From contig NC_134034.1 of the NCBI RefSeq assembly GCF_964204645.1, positions 2,450,072-2,514,071 of the forward strand: a DNA stretch of 64,000 nucleotides, given 5' to 3'. The translations under genes and the position numbers were made by a program. Of the stretch, positions 47,282 to 57,931 are shown in pieces. The notes beneath the pieces are model-generated. The model was not told the DNA's origin and made no database searches. It saw nothing but the letters and a program-made list of their open reading frames with translations. Within the stretch, counting starts at the first letter, position 1. Each line of letters begins with the position of its first letter. The DNA comes from Tubulanus polymorphus (Eukaryota > Nemertea > Palaeonemertea > Tubulaniformes > Tubulanidae).

Positions 47282-49866
47282 GTATGTATGAATAAACGGC
47301 TAAATGACATCATCTGGTAGAGTTTCACTGTACTATCAGGTTCAAATCCCTACTGATGTAGGATGACTCTTCTAGGGCAGGGGTTTGTACTGTGACAGAG
47401 TCTCATGGTGTCATCAGGTTCAAATCTCTGCTGAGGGAGGATGTGTCTACTAGGGACAGGGGTTTGTACTGTGACAGAGTCTCATGATGTCATCAGGTTC
47501 AAATCCCTGCTGAGGGACGATGTGTCTTCTAGGGGCAGGGGTTTGTACTGTGACAGAGTCTCACGATGTCATCAGGTTCAAATCTCTGCTGAGGGAGGAT
47601 GTGTCTACTAGGGGCAGGGGTTTGTACTGTGACAGAGTCTCACGATGTCATCAGGTTCAATCCCTGCTGAGGGAGGATGTGTCTACTAGGACAGGGGTTT
47701 GTACTGTGACAGAGTCTCACGATGTCATCAGGTTCAAATCTCTGCTGAGGGAGGATGTGTCTACTAGGGGCAGGGGTTTGTACTGTGACAGAGTCTCACG
47801 ATGTCATCAGGTTCAAATCTCTGCTGAGGGAGGATGTGTCTACTAGGGGCAGGGGTTTGTACTGTGACAGAGTCTCACGATGTCATCAGGTTCAATCCCT
47901 GCTGAGGGAGGATGTGTCTACTAGGGGCAGGGGTTTGTACTGTGACAGAGTCTCGTGATGTCATCAGGTTCAAATACCTGCTGAGGGAGGATGTGTCTAC
48001 TAGGGGCAGGGGTTTGTACTGTGACAGAGTCTCACGATGTCATCAGGTTCAAATCTCTGCTGAGGGAGGATGTGTCTACTAGGGGCAGGGGTTTGTACTG
48101 TGACAGAGTCTCACGATGTCATCAGGTTCAATCCCTGCTGAGGGAGGATGTGTCTACTAGGACAGGGGTTTGTACTGTGACAGAGTCTCACGATGTCATC
48201 AGGTTCAAATCTCTGCTGAGGGAGGATGTGTCTACTAGGGGCAGGGGTTTGTACTGTGACAGAGTCTCACGATGTCATCAGGTTCAATCCCTGCTGAGGG
48301 AGGATGTGTCTACTAGGGGCAGGGGTTTGTACTGTGACAGAGTCTCACGATGTCATCAGGTTCAAATCTCTGCTGAGGGAGGATGTGTCTACTAGGGGCA
48401 GGGGTTTGTACTGTGACAGAGTCTCACGATGTCATCAGGTTCAAATCTCTGCTGAGGGAGGATGTGTCTACTAGGGGCAGGGGTTTGTACTGTGACAGAG
48501 TCTCGTGATGTCGTCAGGTTCAAATCCCTGCTGAGGGAGGATGTGTCTACTAGGACAGGGGTTTGTACTGTGACAGAGTCTCACGATGTCATCAGGTTCA
48601 AATCTCTGCTGAGGGAGGATGTGTCTACTAGGGCAGGGGTTTGTACTGTGACAGAGTCTCACGATGTCATCAGGTTCAAATCTCTGCTGAGGGAGGATGT
48701 GTCTATTAGGGCAGGGGTTTGTACTGTGACAGAGTCTCATGATGTCATCAGGTTCAAATCCCTGCTGAGGGAGGATGTGTCTACTAGGTAAGGGGTTTGT
48801 ACTGTGATAGAGTCTCATGATGTCATCAGGTTCAAATCCCTGCTGAGGGAGGATGTGTCTACTAGGACAGGGGTTTGTACTGTGACAGAGTCTCATTATG
48901 TAATCAAGTTAAAATCCCTGCTAAGAGATGACGTTGCCACTAGGGCAGAGTGAAGCTATTGCAATATTTTCAATTGTATTGAAGGAATCATGTCAATGAG
49001 TGGCGTGCTTGGTGTAATAATGCATAGGACTGGGCCTCCAACTTCAGAACGTGACGATGCCGTCAGTCAAGTCACATGCCCGGACGGTTCTTATATTGTC
49101 AAATGCAGTTGTTCTTCGATGCGAGACTGTGACTCGAACTTGGTGGTCGGTAACAACATTTGTAGGGTAACGCATACTGGTCAGCGACCGGTAGTCAAGG
49201 TAATATAAAAAAGAAAGTGAAATTTCTCATATATATGTCAGGTATTATAACTACCTGGTGAAGTCCTGGCAATTAGTATATCCTGTAAAGAGGTCGATAC
49301 TCCTTCGATTGTCTACGGGGTTAGATAGCCGTCTCCAGAATGTGGGTAAAAACAGCTGATTCAGTTAGTTATTGTTTTCCAGCCGATCGCCACCTGCGAA
49401 ACACTGTATCGTGTTGTCCGATCAACTGCATATTCCAAAACACCTACGATCACTTGTCCCGACGGCCTTGTCGTTCGATCTTGTGGCTATTATAACCCGT
49501 GAGTACTTTATAACACTAACAAGATACAGGAAATAGGTTACATGTATCAAATTAATGATAACCGAAGTTAACATAAAACGAAGTTCAGGTGTTAATGAAT
49601 GAGCGAGTTCGGTATAATAGAAAATGAACGAAACACCGAACACAGAATTGGAAACCTGCTCCAAAAGAACTTAGCTTTTAAGAACTTAGCTTTTAAAAAC
49701 TTAGTTCTTAAACGTATTCTTGTTTACTTTCAGGTGGGCACATGCTCACTATGTACGAATAAAACCACAGAAATTCAAAGAAAACCAGTGTGTACTAAGT
49801 GCTCCATGTTCAAGGCATGTTTGTTTGATACAGGCGGTTTGTGTCGATCCAAGACTTATTATGTGA
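47254..49866 (+). CDS. Secreted two-module Cys-rich protein, PCSK9 C-terminal-like (paralogue 1)
   Basis: Four coding exons: 47,254-47,281, 48,985-49,199, 49,383-49,498 and 49,734-49,866, all with consensus splice sites and matching phases. They give 163 residues. The signal peptide (MKFLVVAIIGIMSMSGVLG) is split by the first intron. Module 1 has VTCPDGSYIVKCSCSS, CDSNLVVGNNICRV and ends IATC; module 2 has ITCPDGLVVRSCG, then CVLSAPC and ends IQAVCV. The spacing C-P-x-G-x4-C-x-C ... C-x-V ... A-x-C resembles the Cys-rich C-terminal modules of PCSK9-like proteins. This is a similarity of pattern only; there is no protease domain, and the function is unknown. AATAAA signals occur near 49,881 and 49,895. 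A paralogue lies 7 kb downstream in the same orientation. Confidence 0.88.
47330..48940 (+). repeat. 78-bp minisatellite, about 20 units, filling intron 1 of paralogue 1
   Basis: Same unit as 18,013-19,055 but in the opposite orientation: CATCAGGTTCAAATCTCTGC, TGAGGGAGGATGTGTCTACT, AGGGGCAGGGGTTTGTACTG, TGACAGAGTCTCACGATGT. The first unit (47,309-47,385) is the most diverged and reads CTGGTAGAGTTTCACTGTAC before the B-box-like word. Unit lengths vary by 1-2 bp (GACAGG or GGGGCAGG), which breaks the open frames periodically. Confidence 0.95.
48985..49199 (+). CDS. Paralogue 1 exon 2 (module 1)
   Basis: Phase 1 in and phase 0 out, ending before GTAATA. The acceptor (TTCAATTGTATTGAAG) has a T-rich but short tract and lies about 45 nt after the last repeat unit. 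Encodes the rest of the signal peptide and the first Cys module up to PVVK. Confidence 0.85.
49383..49498 (+). CDS. Paralogue 1 exon 3
   Basis: Starts PIATCETLYRVV after TGTTTTCCAG and ends in phase 2 at GTGAGT. The intron position is identical to that of paralogue 2 (…VK|PIATC). Confidence 0.88.
49734..49866 (+). CDS. Paralogue 1 exon 4 (C-terminus)
   Basis: After TTACTTTCAG. Joined to the previous exon it reads PWAHAHYVRIKPQKF, then CVLSAPCSRHVCLIQAVCVD and LIM before TGA at 49,864-49,866. Confidence 0.88.
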
Positions 49867-49899
49867 GATCTGACAAGCCAAAATAAATCTTCGAAATAA

Positions 49900-50338
49900 A
49901 TCCGATTGATTCGCCGAATAGAAAATTTGCGTCGCTTCGTTTGCTTGGCATACAATGGAAATATTGGTGAAAATGTTTAGAATCTCCGATGAACTTCGCC
50001 TAGTCTTTCACAGCCTTGGCCGCATCAGCGGAGTCTCAAATTAAAGGGATCAGAGCAACACTATGATAAACCATTTGTTGAAGAATTTAGAAATTTGCCG
50101 TTGAAGTTAAGTATTTGTTTTATGATTTATACTCAACAGAACATCATGCTACCACCCGTAGCGACAAGCCACTCATAGAACTCATATGAATCATAAAACA
50201 AAAATATCTCGTGCAAAAAACGATATCTTTTAGCAATCAAAAGTAGACTCAACATTCTATTGTAACTCAACATGGTATTGCATGAAATGCCTCTATACAA
50301 CTCGCCTTAACATATTAGTACGACGAATATTGGGTAAT
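49900..50338. other. 3' flank of paralogue 1, no gene seen
   Basis: AT-rich sequence without recognisable features, leading into a transposase relic. Confidence 0.4.
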
Positions 50339-50340
50339 AA

Positions 50341-51115
50341 CTATGCTACTAGCCCGCGAGCATCGATGGTTTCGTCTAGGCTCGGCGACGGTTCAATAGG
50401 TTCTAGCCGGCGAGCATCGATGGTTTCGACTAGGCTCGGCGACGGTTCAATTATGTGTGTTGCTGTTGGTGGAGATTTCGTTACATCTTTCTCAAGGTTG
50501 TTCACGAATTCCCCAATCACAAAATCCAATCAACTCACCATTTTCAGTGTTACAAGCTAAACCCTCTTTAACTTTGATTTCATCAAAGCATATCACGACA
50601 TTTTTTTTCATAATCGCTGAAGTTGATTTCGGATTTGATTTTGCTGATGACCTCACTTTTGCTGATGAACCCAAGATTCGCTTTAATATTCTGCGTGTAG
50701 TCGACTAGTGTGCTTTTATGAGGCAAATTGAGAATTTTCGAGTCTTTTAGCATGTCATATGTTGCAGATGTAGCTGTAAGGGCAATACACCATTTCACTA
50801 GCATGGGATGCCATAGCATTTGATGTTCATTGGCTTTAGACATGTATATTTGGTGTTGTTCCCATAGCAAGTCAGCCATTGAGTTTGGGTTTGGTTGGTA
50901 AGAAGTGACAATTTCTACGAACTCTTTCTCGTGCTTATCTAACTGGATGCCATCTATTTCAATTTTATCGTAACACTTTTCTTCGACAGTCTTCAATTTC
51001 TTTTTCAAATAACGATCATTGCGAGTCATTCGTGCACATTTTTCCAATTCCGTTCTCGTTAAACAATCGTTCCCGGTTGTGACCTGACGTGGGCTTCGCA
51101 ATCTCTTTCTTACAC
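50341..51115 (-). pseudogene. P-element-like (THAP9-type) transposase fragment, frameshifted
   Basis: A minus-strand relic of a P-superfamily DNA transposase. The first frame (to 50,583) carries LLWEQHQIY, LWHPMLVKWCIAL and LPHKSTLVDYTQNIK, typical of the N-terminal part of the RNase-H-like transposase domain. Within an A8 run near 50,605 the frame shifts to NVVICFDEIKVKEGL and NGELIGF, the FDE(M/I).(I/V)KE block holding the first catalytic Asp. A second shift near 50,540 (GGATTTTG) restores an open frame FVIGEFVNNLEKDV. This ends in a tandem duplication (EPSPSL.ETIDAR twice). No THAP zinc finger or C-terminal half is visible. Both breaks are at short homopolymers, so assembly error must be excluded. 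Confidence 0.75.
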
Positions 51116-51119
51116 ATTA

Positions 51120-52125
51120 ACCTACTCGGCATTTTGCCTAGAGATGATCAATATATCGAACATATAGTGTCACAAACATGAACTTCGTTAAGATATCGCA
51201 GTTGACATGTCACACACAATCGTTTTCTTCACGAGCAGTAACATCACCACTTGGATTCTTAAATACCGCGGAGGTGTCTCGGGATCTATCTCTGCACAAT
51301 CGCTAAAACCGGTCAGCCCTTGGCATATATTTAATGAGACTAGATGAATAAGTAATGATTCTGTGTCATCACTGCTTAGTTTTTGGCAATTGGCCAATTA
51401 TCGGATACGACATTTTATCACTGGATTCACTGGCAAATCGGATGTGAATTTGACGTTTGACTGCATCGGTAAAATTTGCAATTTTACTGTGAGAAATGAA
51501 CAAAATTCTTTGAATCAACGTAAAAAAGTCAATTTTAGCGATCATTTCTACATTGAAAAACGTGCGTATCGTGTTTCATGAGCGCAGCCATGTTGTTTAA
51601 GGTGTGCAGTGGAATCAATTGTGAGTGTATCCAAGAATTCCGGGTGAACCCGATATCCCGCAGCTGATGGTCGTCAAGGGAAAACTAGCGACGTACATCG
51701 TCTAGTAGAAATGAACTGCGCGCGTTTTCCATTCAGTCTGATCACTCCAAGATAAAACCTATTCCGTGGTGTTTGGATTGACTTTGAATTTGGATTGACT
51801 TTGAATAGTTGCCGGTACAGGCGAAGTGACATCAATGCAAGAGCTATTTCATACTTTGAGATCAACGACAAACGTTCGTTGTGCGCACGCACCTTAACGC
51901 CCAATCGTTAAGTTTTGAATAAAGAGAAATCAATGAAAGAGCATCAAAACTGTAAAAAAATGACTTAAAAACCTGAAAATTTGAATTAAATATGAAATCA
52001 GCCGCGATAAAGCTGTTTTTTTTTTTTCTGTAATCAGGGAAGAATCAGTTTTATTTGAATAATGGATAAGCAATAAGGCAGATCAAGCATGTATTTTGAC
52101 TGGTAACAGTTAAAAATCCCCTCTG
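51120..52125. other. No confident gene
   Basis: Several short open frames on both strands (51,188-51,397 minus, 51,363-51,581 plus, 51,674-51,904 minus) without recognisable domains. Some may be further decayed transposon sequence upstream of the transposase relic. Confidence 0.4.
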
Positions 52126-52990
52126 TTTAATCCAAACAAGAAAAAGAGATATCGTTTAACCAGTTTCATTTATTAAAAGACTATATTCAATATGTTTTAC
52201 TTCGTTAGTCGAGAAAACTTTAGACTTGTCTCTTTGTTATCGCTGTCGTTTATAAGTTGCATCTAATAAATCGAAATGTTATCTGTGTATAAAAAGGAAA
52301 CGTGAACGTAGGGAAAAGAACTAAATTATCAGATATAAAACAAAATTTTTAAGTTTTCGATCGATTTTGAGGCTGATTTCGATGGTGACTCTGACAACGT
52401 AACCGTGGCAATCGAGGATTACACTGTGATGACTAAGTATCCACCAGGTGGCCATCACATTTTATATTCATTACAAAACTACTCAAGGTGCCACTTTTTT
52501 GAAAGATCATGTTTCGTTCATTCTCAGGACGTTATTGGCAGGTTCAAGATTCATTGTCTCTCCTTAAACCCCTGAAAGAAAGGTATTATTAGCAGGCTCA
52601 CGAGGTTTCTTGCTCCCCTTAACCCAACAAGTGTCACTCGGGATATTATAAGCAGTTTCGCGAGGTTTCTTGTTCCCCTAAACCCACTGAGCGCCACTCA
52701 GGGTATTATTAGCAGGTTTGAAGATTCTTGTTCCCCTCAAGCCACTGAGCGCCACTCAGGATATTATTAGCAGGTTTGAGAGGTCTTCTTCCCCTCAACC
52801 CACTGAGCACCACTCAGGGTATTATTAGCAGGTTTGAAGATTCTTGTTCCCCTCAACCCACTGAGCGCCACTCAGGGTATTATTAGCAGGTTTGAAGTTT
52901 CTTGTTCCCCTCAACCCACTGAGCACCACTCGGGGTATTATTAGCAGGTTTGAGAGGTCTTCTTCCCCTCAACCCACTGAGCACCACTCA
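52126..52990 (+). repeat. Second copy of the GPCR 3'-flank segment, with ~57-bp array
   Basis: Direct duplicate of 45,236-45,985: shared TTGTTATCGCTGTCGTTTAT, AATAAA at 52,265-52,270, element-C head (GACTCTGACAACGTAACCGT, then TATCCACCAGGTGGCC). A longer array of about eight TTATTAGCAGGTTTGA / CTCAACCCACTGAGCACC units follows. The receptor tail itself is not duplicated. Confidence 0.85.
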
Positions 52991-53545
52991 ATTCATCGAA
53001 ACAAGTTCCCGGCACTTATTTGATTTGATTGTAGTGTAAATTAATTTCATATTTTCTTTGTGTATGGCTTTGTTGCTACATGTTGCTTGTGAGTTATTAA
53101 TTAGCCTTTTATGCATCTGTCCGTCGCAAATCATTCCTTCTCTTTGTCTTACTATGCCTTGCTTAAACTGTTCTACATGTCGCGTCACACAGTCGTATAA
53201 TAACTTGTTTACGTCTAAGTCACGTGCGCTTTTTAATCTTTGTAGTTAAGCGGCGAAATGATTTGGAACCTGTCCATTGCTAAGATCCAATCGTCCGGAT
53301 TTTGGTATCCAGACAATATTTGCAGTCCATCTGTTCATTAATATAAAAGAAAATTAATTCTAATCTGGATATCCCGTTGAACCGGTTGAATTTTATTGTT
53401 CCCAAATATTCCGAATTAAGCGGATTTCATTGGTAGAAATATTCTGAATAAAGTGTATTCTACCGTATATTGGAGGAATTTGCTGTTGGGAGTTTGATGC
53501 GTGTTGCTCTGCAGCACGGTGAGAAGCGTTCCTAGTATCACATTT
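52991..53545. other. No gene seen
   Basis: Unique-looking AT-rich sequence without supported features. Confidence 0.4.
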
Positions 53546-53905
53546 TCCATTTGGTGCGCACATCTCAGACAATGAAACCAATAATCTGTAAAATCTGCAA
53601 ATTTCAATACAGGTCATATCAGCATTCTTCACTTACACAATGACGGTTTCCCACCACCTGTTTCTCATTGTTTCTATTCATTAATTCTCGCTTTGTGTGT
53701 GGCTACATTTGATGCGAGTGCATTATCTGTTGCCAAGTCTTACAGAATAACTCCAATAATCTGTAAAATCTGTGCCTCTCGAAAATACAGGTACTATCAG
53801 TGCTATTCACAAAAACAATGACTGGTTCCCACCACATGTTTCTCGTTTTTTCTATCCGCCAATCTTCGAGTACATTTGGTGCGTATATTTTAGACAATGT
53901 TGTCA
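53545..53905. repeat. ~180-bp satellite, first block (about 2 units)
   Basis: Units contain AATAATCTGTAAAATCTGC, CAGGT..TATCAGCATTCTTC and CACAATGACGGTTTCCCACC. The block resumes at 55,140 after an interruption carrying element C. Confidence 0.8.
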
Positions 53906-54074
53906 ATAATTTGCAGAATTGGTAACTCTCAGAAAACCCTTAGACATCAATTCGTTTATAGCTGTGATAAAAAATACTGAAGAAGGCGATATTAAGTCAC
54001 TACTAACACTGGTTTCAACGGTTTTTAAGTCGAAGCCGTCTCTCTCACTGAGGCAAAATCACAATGAGGCACCC

Positions 54075-54380
54075 GATGTGCAACTGTGGCAATTGAGGAT
54101 TCCATATATGGAAGGTGAAAATCCGCCAGCTGTCGCTAGTAGATAGTCGGTCTTACGCATTCAATTTCTTCTACATTTTACCTCAAACTGAATGAATATT
54201 TTGAATAAATGAATGGATAATTGATGAAAACTATATCGAAATCCGAGTAGAAGAATGAATTTATTGTATATTCGATGGGTGTTGTGATAATGTATGGATT
54301 GGGGAGTCTAAAAATCCAGTTCAAACTTTATTTTGACAACGGACGACCTATTGTTCGTCATGCCATCTTATCGGCGGATA
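54075..54380 (+). mobile_element. Element C copy inserted in the ~180-bp satellite
   Basis: CAACTGTGGCAATTGAGGAT, then CCGCCAGCTGTCGCTAGTAG, CATTCAATTTCTTCTACATT, an AT-rich middle with TCTAAAAATCCAGTTC, and a decayed tail GCCATCTTATCGGCGG. Same landmark order as at 12,405-12,690. Confidence 0.65.
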
Positions 54381-55135
54381 GCTGGTGTTCTGGGTTCCCA
54401 ATTTAACGATCTATTTCTCTGGCCTAACAGAGTAATAATACAACACCATTTTGGACGCTAATCTATTATAATGGCGGATATCAATAGCATTGTTTGCTGC
54501 TCCTTTCCCTTTGCGACGCTCGACTCTTTACAAATTAGTTCATATAATACGCATGGATATAATTCTGATTAACTAGATTATCCTAGACACCTAAAAGATG
54601 ATACTGTGCTCTGCTCTTAATCTAAGAGCACTGGGTAGGTCAAGAGGTTTGGTAATTTTTGATAATGAATTGTAAAATGCTCATCGACGTAGCATACCAG
54701 TATCGCCAGTATGTCCAATGATGAAGTCTTACATGGTAGGCCCTATGGTGCCTGTTCTATCATAAAGTCTAAAAATTGTGAAATTGTAAAATGGATATGA
54801 ATTCTACGTGCAATCCTAATCCGCATTAGCAATTTCCAAATGTTGTGGGCTACCGTGTTATACCTAGTGACACACTCCAAGAGTAGAATACAGGGTAATA
54901 GTGTATAGGGTATAGGGCGTAGTGCAAGGGTGAAGGAACATATTCAATACGTTGGTGATGATTCACTTCTTGATTTTGACAAAGACCGATTGACTCTACA
55001 TGTGACATGGTATACCGGGGGACTGTCTGCATTCTAAAATGCGTAGTTGAATCAGCTTAGAATTTAAATGTTACTGACATTTTTAAATGAAATATACGAC
55101 AAGTTAAAAAGAGTTACCCAGAGAATTTTTACCTG
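54381..55135. other. No gene seen
   Basis: Unique-looking sequence between the element-C copy and the second satellite block. Confidence 0.4.
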
Positions 55136-55139
55136 CTTT

Positions 55140-55440
55140 CCTATCAGCAGGTCCTATCGGTATTCTTCAGAAACACAATGACTGGTTACCACAAACTGTT
55201 TCTCATTGTTTGTATTCATCAATTCTACGCGTTTTGTTTGGCTACTTTTTAATGCGTGTTCATCCGGTGCAGACCTCATAGAAAATTACGCAAATTATCT
55301 GTAAAATCTGCAATTCTTAGAAATTCAGGTCTTTCAGCATTCTTCACTAAGACAATGACGGTTCCATGTCAGCGCTATTTATATCCAGCAATCCTTCGCA
55401 TTTTGTGACTACTTTCAATGCGATTGCATTCGGTGGAAAC
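55140..55440. repeat. ~180-bp satellite, second block (about 1.7 units)
   Basis: CAGGTCCTATCGGTATTCTTC, AACACAATGACTGGTTACC, TTATCTGTAAAATCTGCAAT and GGTCTTTCAGCATTCTTCAC match the block at 53,545-53,905. Confidence 0.8.
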
Positions 55441-56578
55441 AACTTTGACGACGACGCAAATAAAAAAAGGTTAGTAATTTATAGTTCGGGTCTTCTGTCC
55501 GTTCTCGGTTATCAATTTTTCCTCGGATATCATTTGCTAAAAAATTCCATATCAAATTCGATTGCATAAAATGTGCTTCAAATTAAGTGCTGACAAAAAT
55601 AGAATATAATCTATGCACGTAGATTATATGCATTTTATGCTTTTGATTTGCAGAAAATGTCTGATTTCTTATTTTAACCGCGTGAAAATACTGATCCGAA
55701 TGAAGTGCTTTGAAGTGCTCATGAAATACGTATCCTACCAGATTACACTACTATTAAACAATGTTACAATAGCTACCTGGCATTTTGCTAGGGTACTTTT
55801 GTCCAGTATTGTCCGATCATTTTCCATCGTTTTTTCAACCATTTGTGATACGCATTTTATGATGTTTCATTGGTCCATAGATGGATTCTGACAGTTTTAG
55901 CAACATCCTGAATGTGTTGATATCTAGTTTTCATAGAAATCATATCTTGAATATGCGCCAATGTGACAAGACTCAATAAAACCCGATAATTCAAGTACGC
56001 TGTCGGTTAGCCGTAAAAATCCCCTCGATAAAAATCCCATTTCTACCTACTTTGAATATAAATAAAAGTGAGACTTTAATATATATAAACTATAATAATC
56101 ACAACTGAGATATTTCCAAATACGATATTCACTAATTTCAAAATTTAGCTATTTAATTAGATATTTATTAGACTTTTGGTGAAGAGTCGAATGATCGATA
56201 CATCCACGATAAAATCTCAACAATTCCTCCTTGAAAATATTATTTCGCAATACGATCGATTTTGCTGAATCGCCTCTTTGGGTGTGATAAGAATCAAAAC
56301 ACTTAATGACGATAGTTACGAATATAAATGTTTGTCAAAATATATTTCATAAATCTAGCTTACCTCGCGGTAGGTAAAGTATACAATCATCCTCATTCTG
56401 TCATTCTGTTGCGAAATTCAACTCGAAATCTATAGGGTGATTTTCATCTCGATGGATATCTAACAGTGAGATCTTTACAAATATTCCAGAAACTTTGCCT
56501 CAAAGTACGAACATTTATCCATAACGTTTTAGCGTATTTTTTTATAGAATGAATGATACTATTTCATATATTTTTCAG
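55441..56578. other. Upstream region of paralogue 2, no other gene seen
   Basis: AT-rich. By analogy with paralogue 1 a 5'UTR exon should lie here, since an acceptor (ATATTTTTCAG) sits directly before the ATG, but I could not identify it or a convincing TATA box. Confidence 0.4.
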
Positions 56579-56842
56579 ATGAAATTTCTGGTCGTAGCAA
56601 TATTTGTATATATAGGAATCCTGTATGCAAGTGATGTGCGTGGTGAAAAAACCGTGATCGGGAATAAAACTAAGAGTCATGACGATGCCGCCAGCGCGGT
56701 CAAGTGCCCGGTTGGATATGTCGTTACCCAATGCTGTTGTTCCAAACACGATGACTGCGACTCGAATATGGTGATAAACGGAAACACTTGCAAAGTGACG
56801 CTTGCCGCCAGAGGGGAAAGTCCGAAAAGATCGCCAGTCAAG
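56579..56842 (+). CDS. Paralogue 2 exon 1 (signal peptide and module 1)
   Basis: 264 nt (88 codons) from ATG to donor AAG|GTAGGA. An acceptor immediately upstream implies a spliced 5'UTR, as in paralogue 1. Confidence 0.9.
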
Positions 56843-57912
56843 GTAGGAGAACTATTAGAATTACCAATTACAGTCACCTTTCTCAAAACTGAAAATAGCT
56901 TCGATAATCCAGACGATAAAATCAGCAAATTGTCTAATATGCAGGGTGCTATTTGTCTGAGGGGGTACAGGGAATTTAGACAGCAGAATGCCTGAGAGGG
57001 TAAAGACAGCAGATTGTCTGAGGGGTGCAGGGTACAGACAGCAGGTTGTCTGAGGGGTGCAGGGTACAGACAGCAGGTTGTCTGAGGGGGATACAGGATA
57101 CAGGCAGTAGATTGGGGTTGCTACAGACAGCAGATTGTCTGAGGGGGTACAGGGTATAGACAGCAGATTGTCTAAATTGGATGCGGGGAACAGACAGTAG
57201 ATTGTCAGAGGGGTTGCTACAGACAGCAGATTGTCTGAGGGGGTATAGGGTATAGACCGCAGATTGTCTGAGGGGATACAGGAAACAGACTGCAGATTGT
57301 CTGAGGGGATGCTACAGACAGCAGAACCGCGAGAGGGCAAAAACATTTCATGATGATATCAGTACGCGTTGATGTTTTTTCAGCCGATCGCAACCTGTGA
57401 ACATATTAGCGCCACCTGTGGAAATATGTATGCCTTTGTCACAACTAAGTCTGAGATATCACCGATTGCCACATGTACCGGGGGTCTGGTCGTCAGATCT
57501 TGCGGCTTGAAAAACCGGTGAGTATTCATACTATGTACAGCCTTTCCTCGCTCGATAGATTTTCACTTCAATTCGATCGGATTTTTTTCTTTTCCCCCCA
57601 TCCAACTAGGTGTCATATCAACGATGTGTTTATTGCGAGCATTCGGGTGCGTGGTGCCGCTCAAATTTCGCAGATGGCGCTAGTGCGCTCGTAGGATCTC
57701 GCGTTTTGAATTCTCTATAGATTTCGATGTAAAACTTTCGAATGTTTCATATTTTCAGATACTCGCATTCTTACACCTTGAGAATTATAGCGAAGCAATC
57801 CGGCCAATACCAGTGTACTACATCTGCCCCATGTGATCACAAATTAAGTGACGACACTACACCTGGTTGTCAGGTACAGGCGGTCTGTGTCGCTCCCCAA
57901 TTCATTAAGTAG
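56579..57912 (+). CDS. Secreted two-module Cys-rich protein, PCSK9 C-terminal-like (paralogue 2)
   Basis: Three coding exons (56,579-56,842; 57,384-57,517; 57,759-57,912), phases 0 and 2, total 183 residues. Signal peptide MKFLVVAIFVYIGILYASDV. Module 1: VKCPVGYVVTQCCCSKHDDC, then GNTCKVTLAA and IATC. Module 2: ATCTGGLVVRSCGL, QYQCTTSAPCDHKL, VQAVCVAPQFIK, stop TAG. It shares intron positions 2 and 3 and most Cys with paralogue 1. It lacks paralogue 1's intron within the signal peptide and has longer inserts before the first module, between the modules and near the C-terminus. AATAAA follows near 57,930. Extracellular; the function is inferred only from the Cys pattern. Confidence 0.9.
56935..57335. 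repeat. ~34-bp array in paralogue 2 intron
   Basis: About eleven units of ACAGACAGCAGATTGTCTGA plus GGGGGTACAGGGT, with variable endings. They include short palindromic CAGATTGTCTG words. Unrelated in sequence to the array in paralogue 1. Confidence 0.9.
57384..57517 (+). CDS. Paralogue 2 exon 2
   Basis: Follows GTTTTTTCAG; begins PIATCEHISATCG and ends in phase 2 before GTGAGT after LVVRSCGLKN. Confidence 0.9.
57759..57912 (+). CDS. Paralogue 2 exon 3 (C-terminus)
   Basis: Follows CATATTTTCAG; RYSHSYTLRIIAKQSGQYQC onward to APQFIK and TAG. Confidence 0.9.
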
Positions 57913-57931
57913 TTGTTGACGAGCCAAAATA

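Noticed and set aside
47330-48940. Possible CRISPR-like array of regular repeats
   Set aside because: The units are contiguous with no variable spacers, and the genome is eukaryotic. It is a minisatellite.
55366-55891. Two + open frames upstream of paralogue 2
   Set aside because: The first begins inside the ~180-bp satellite and neither shows a domain; not supported as genes.
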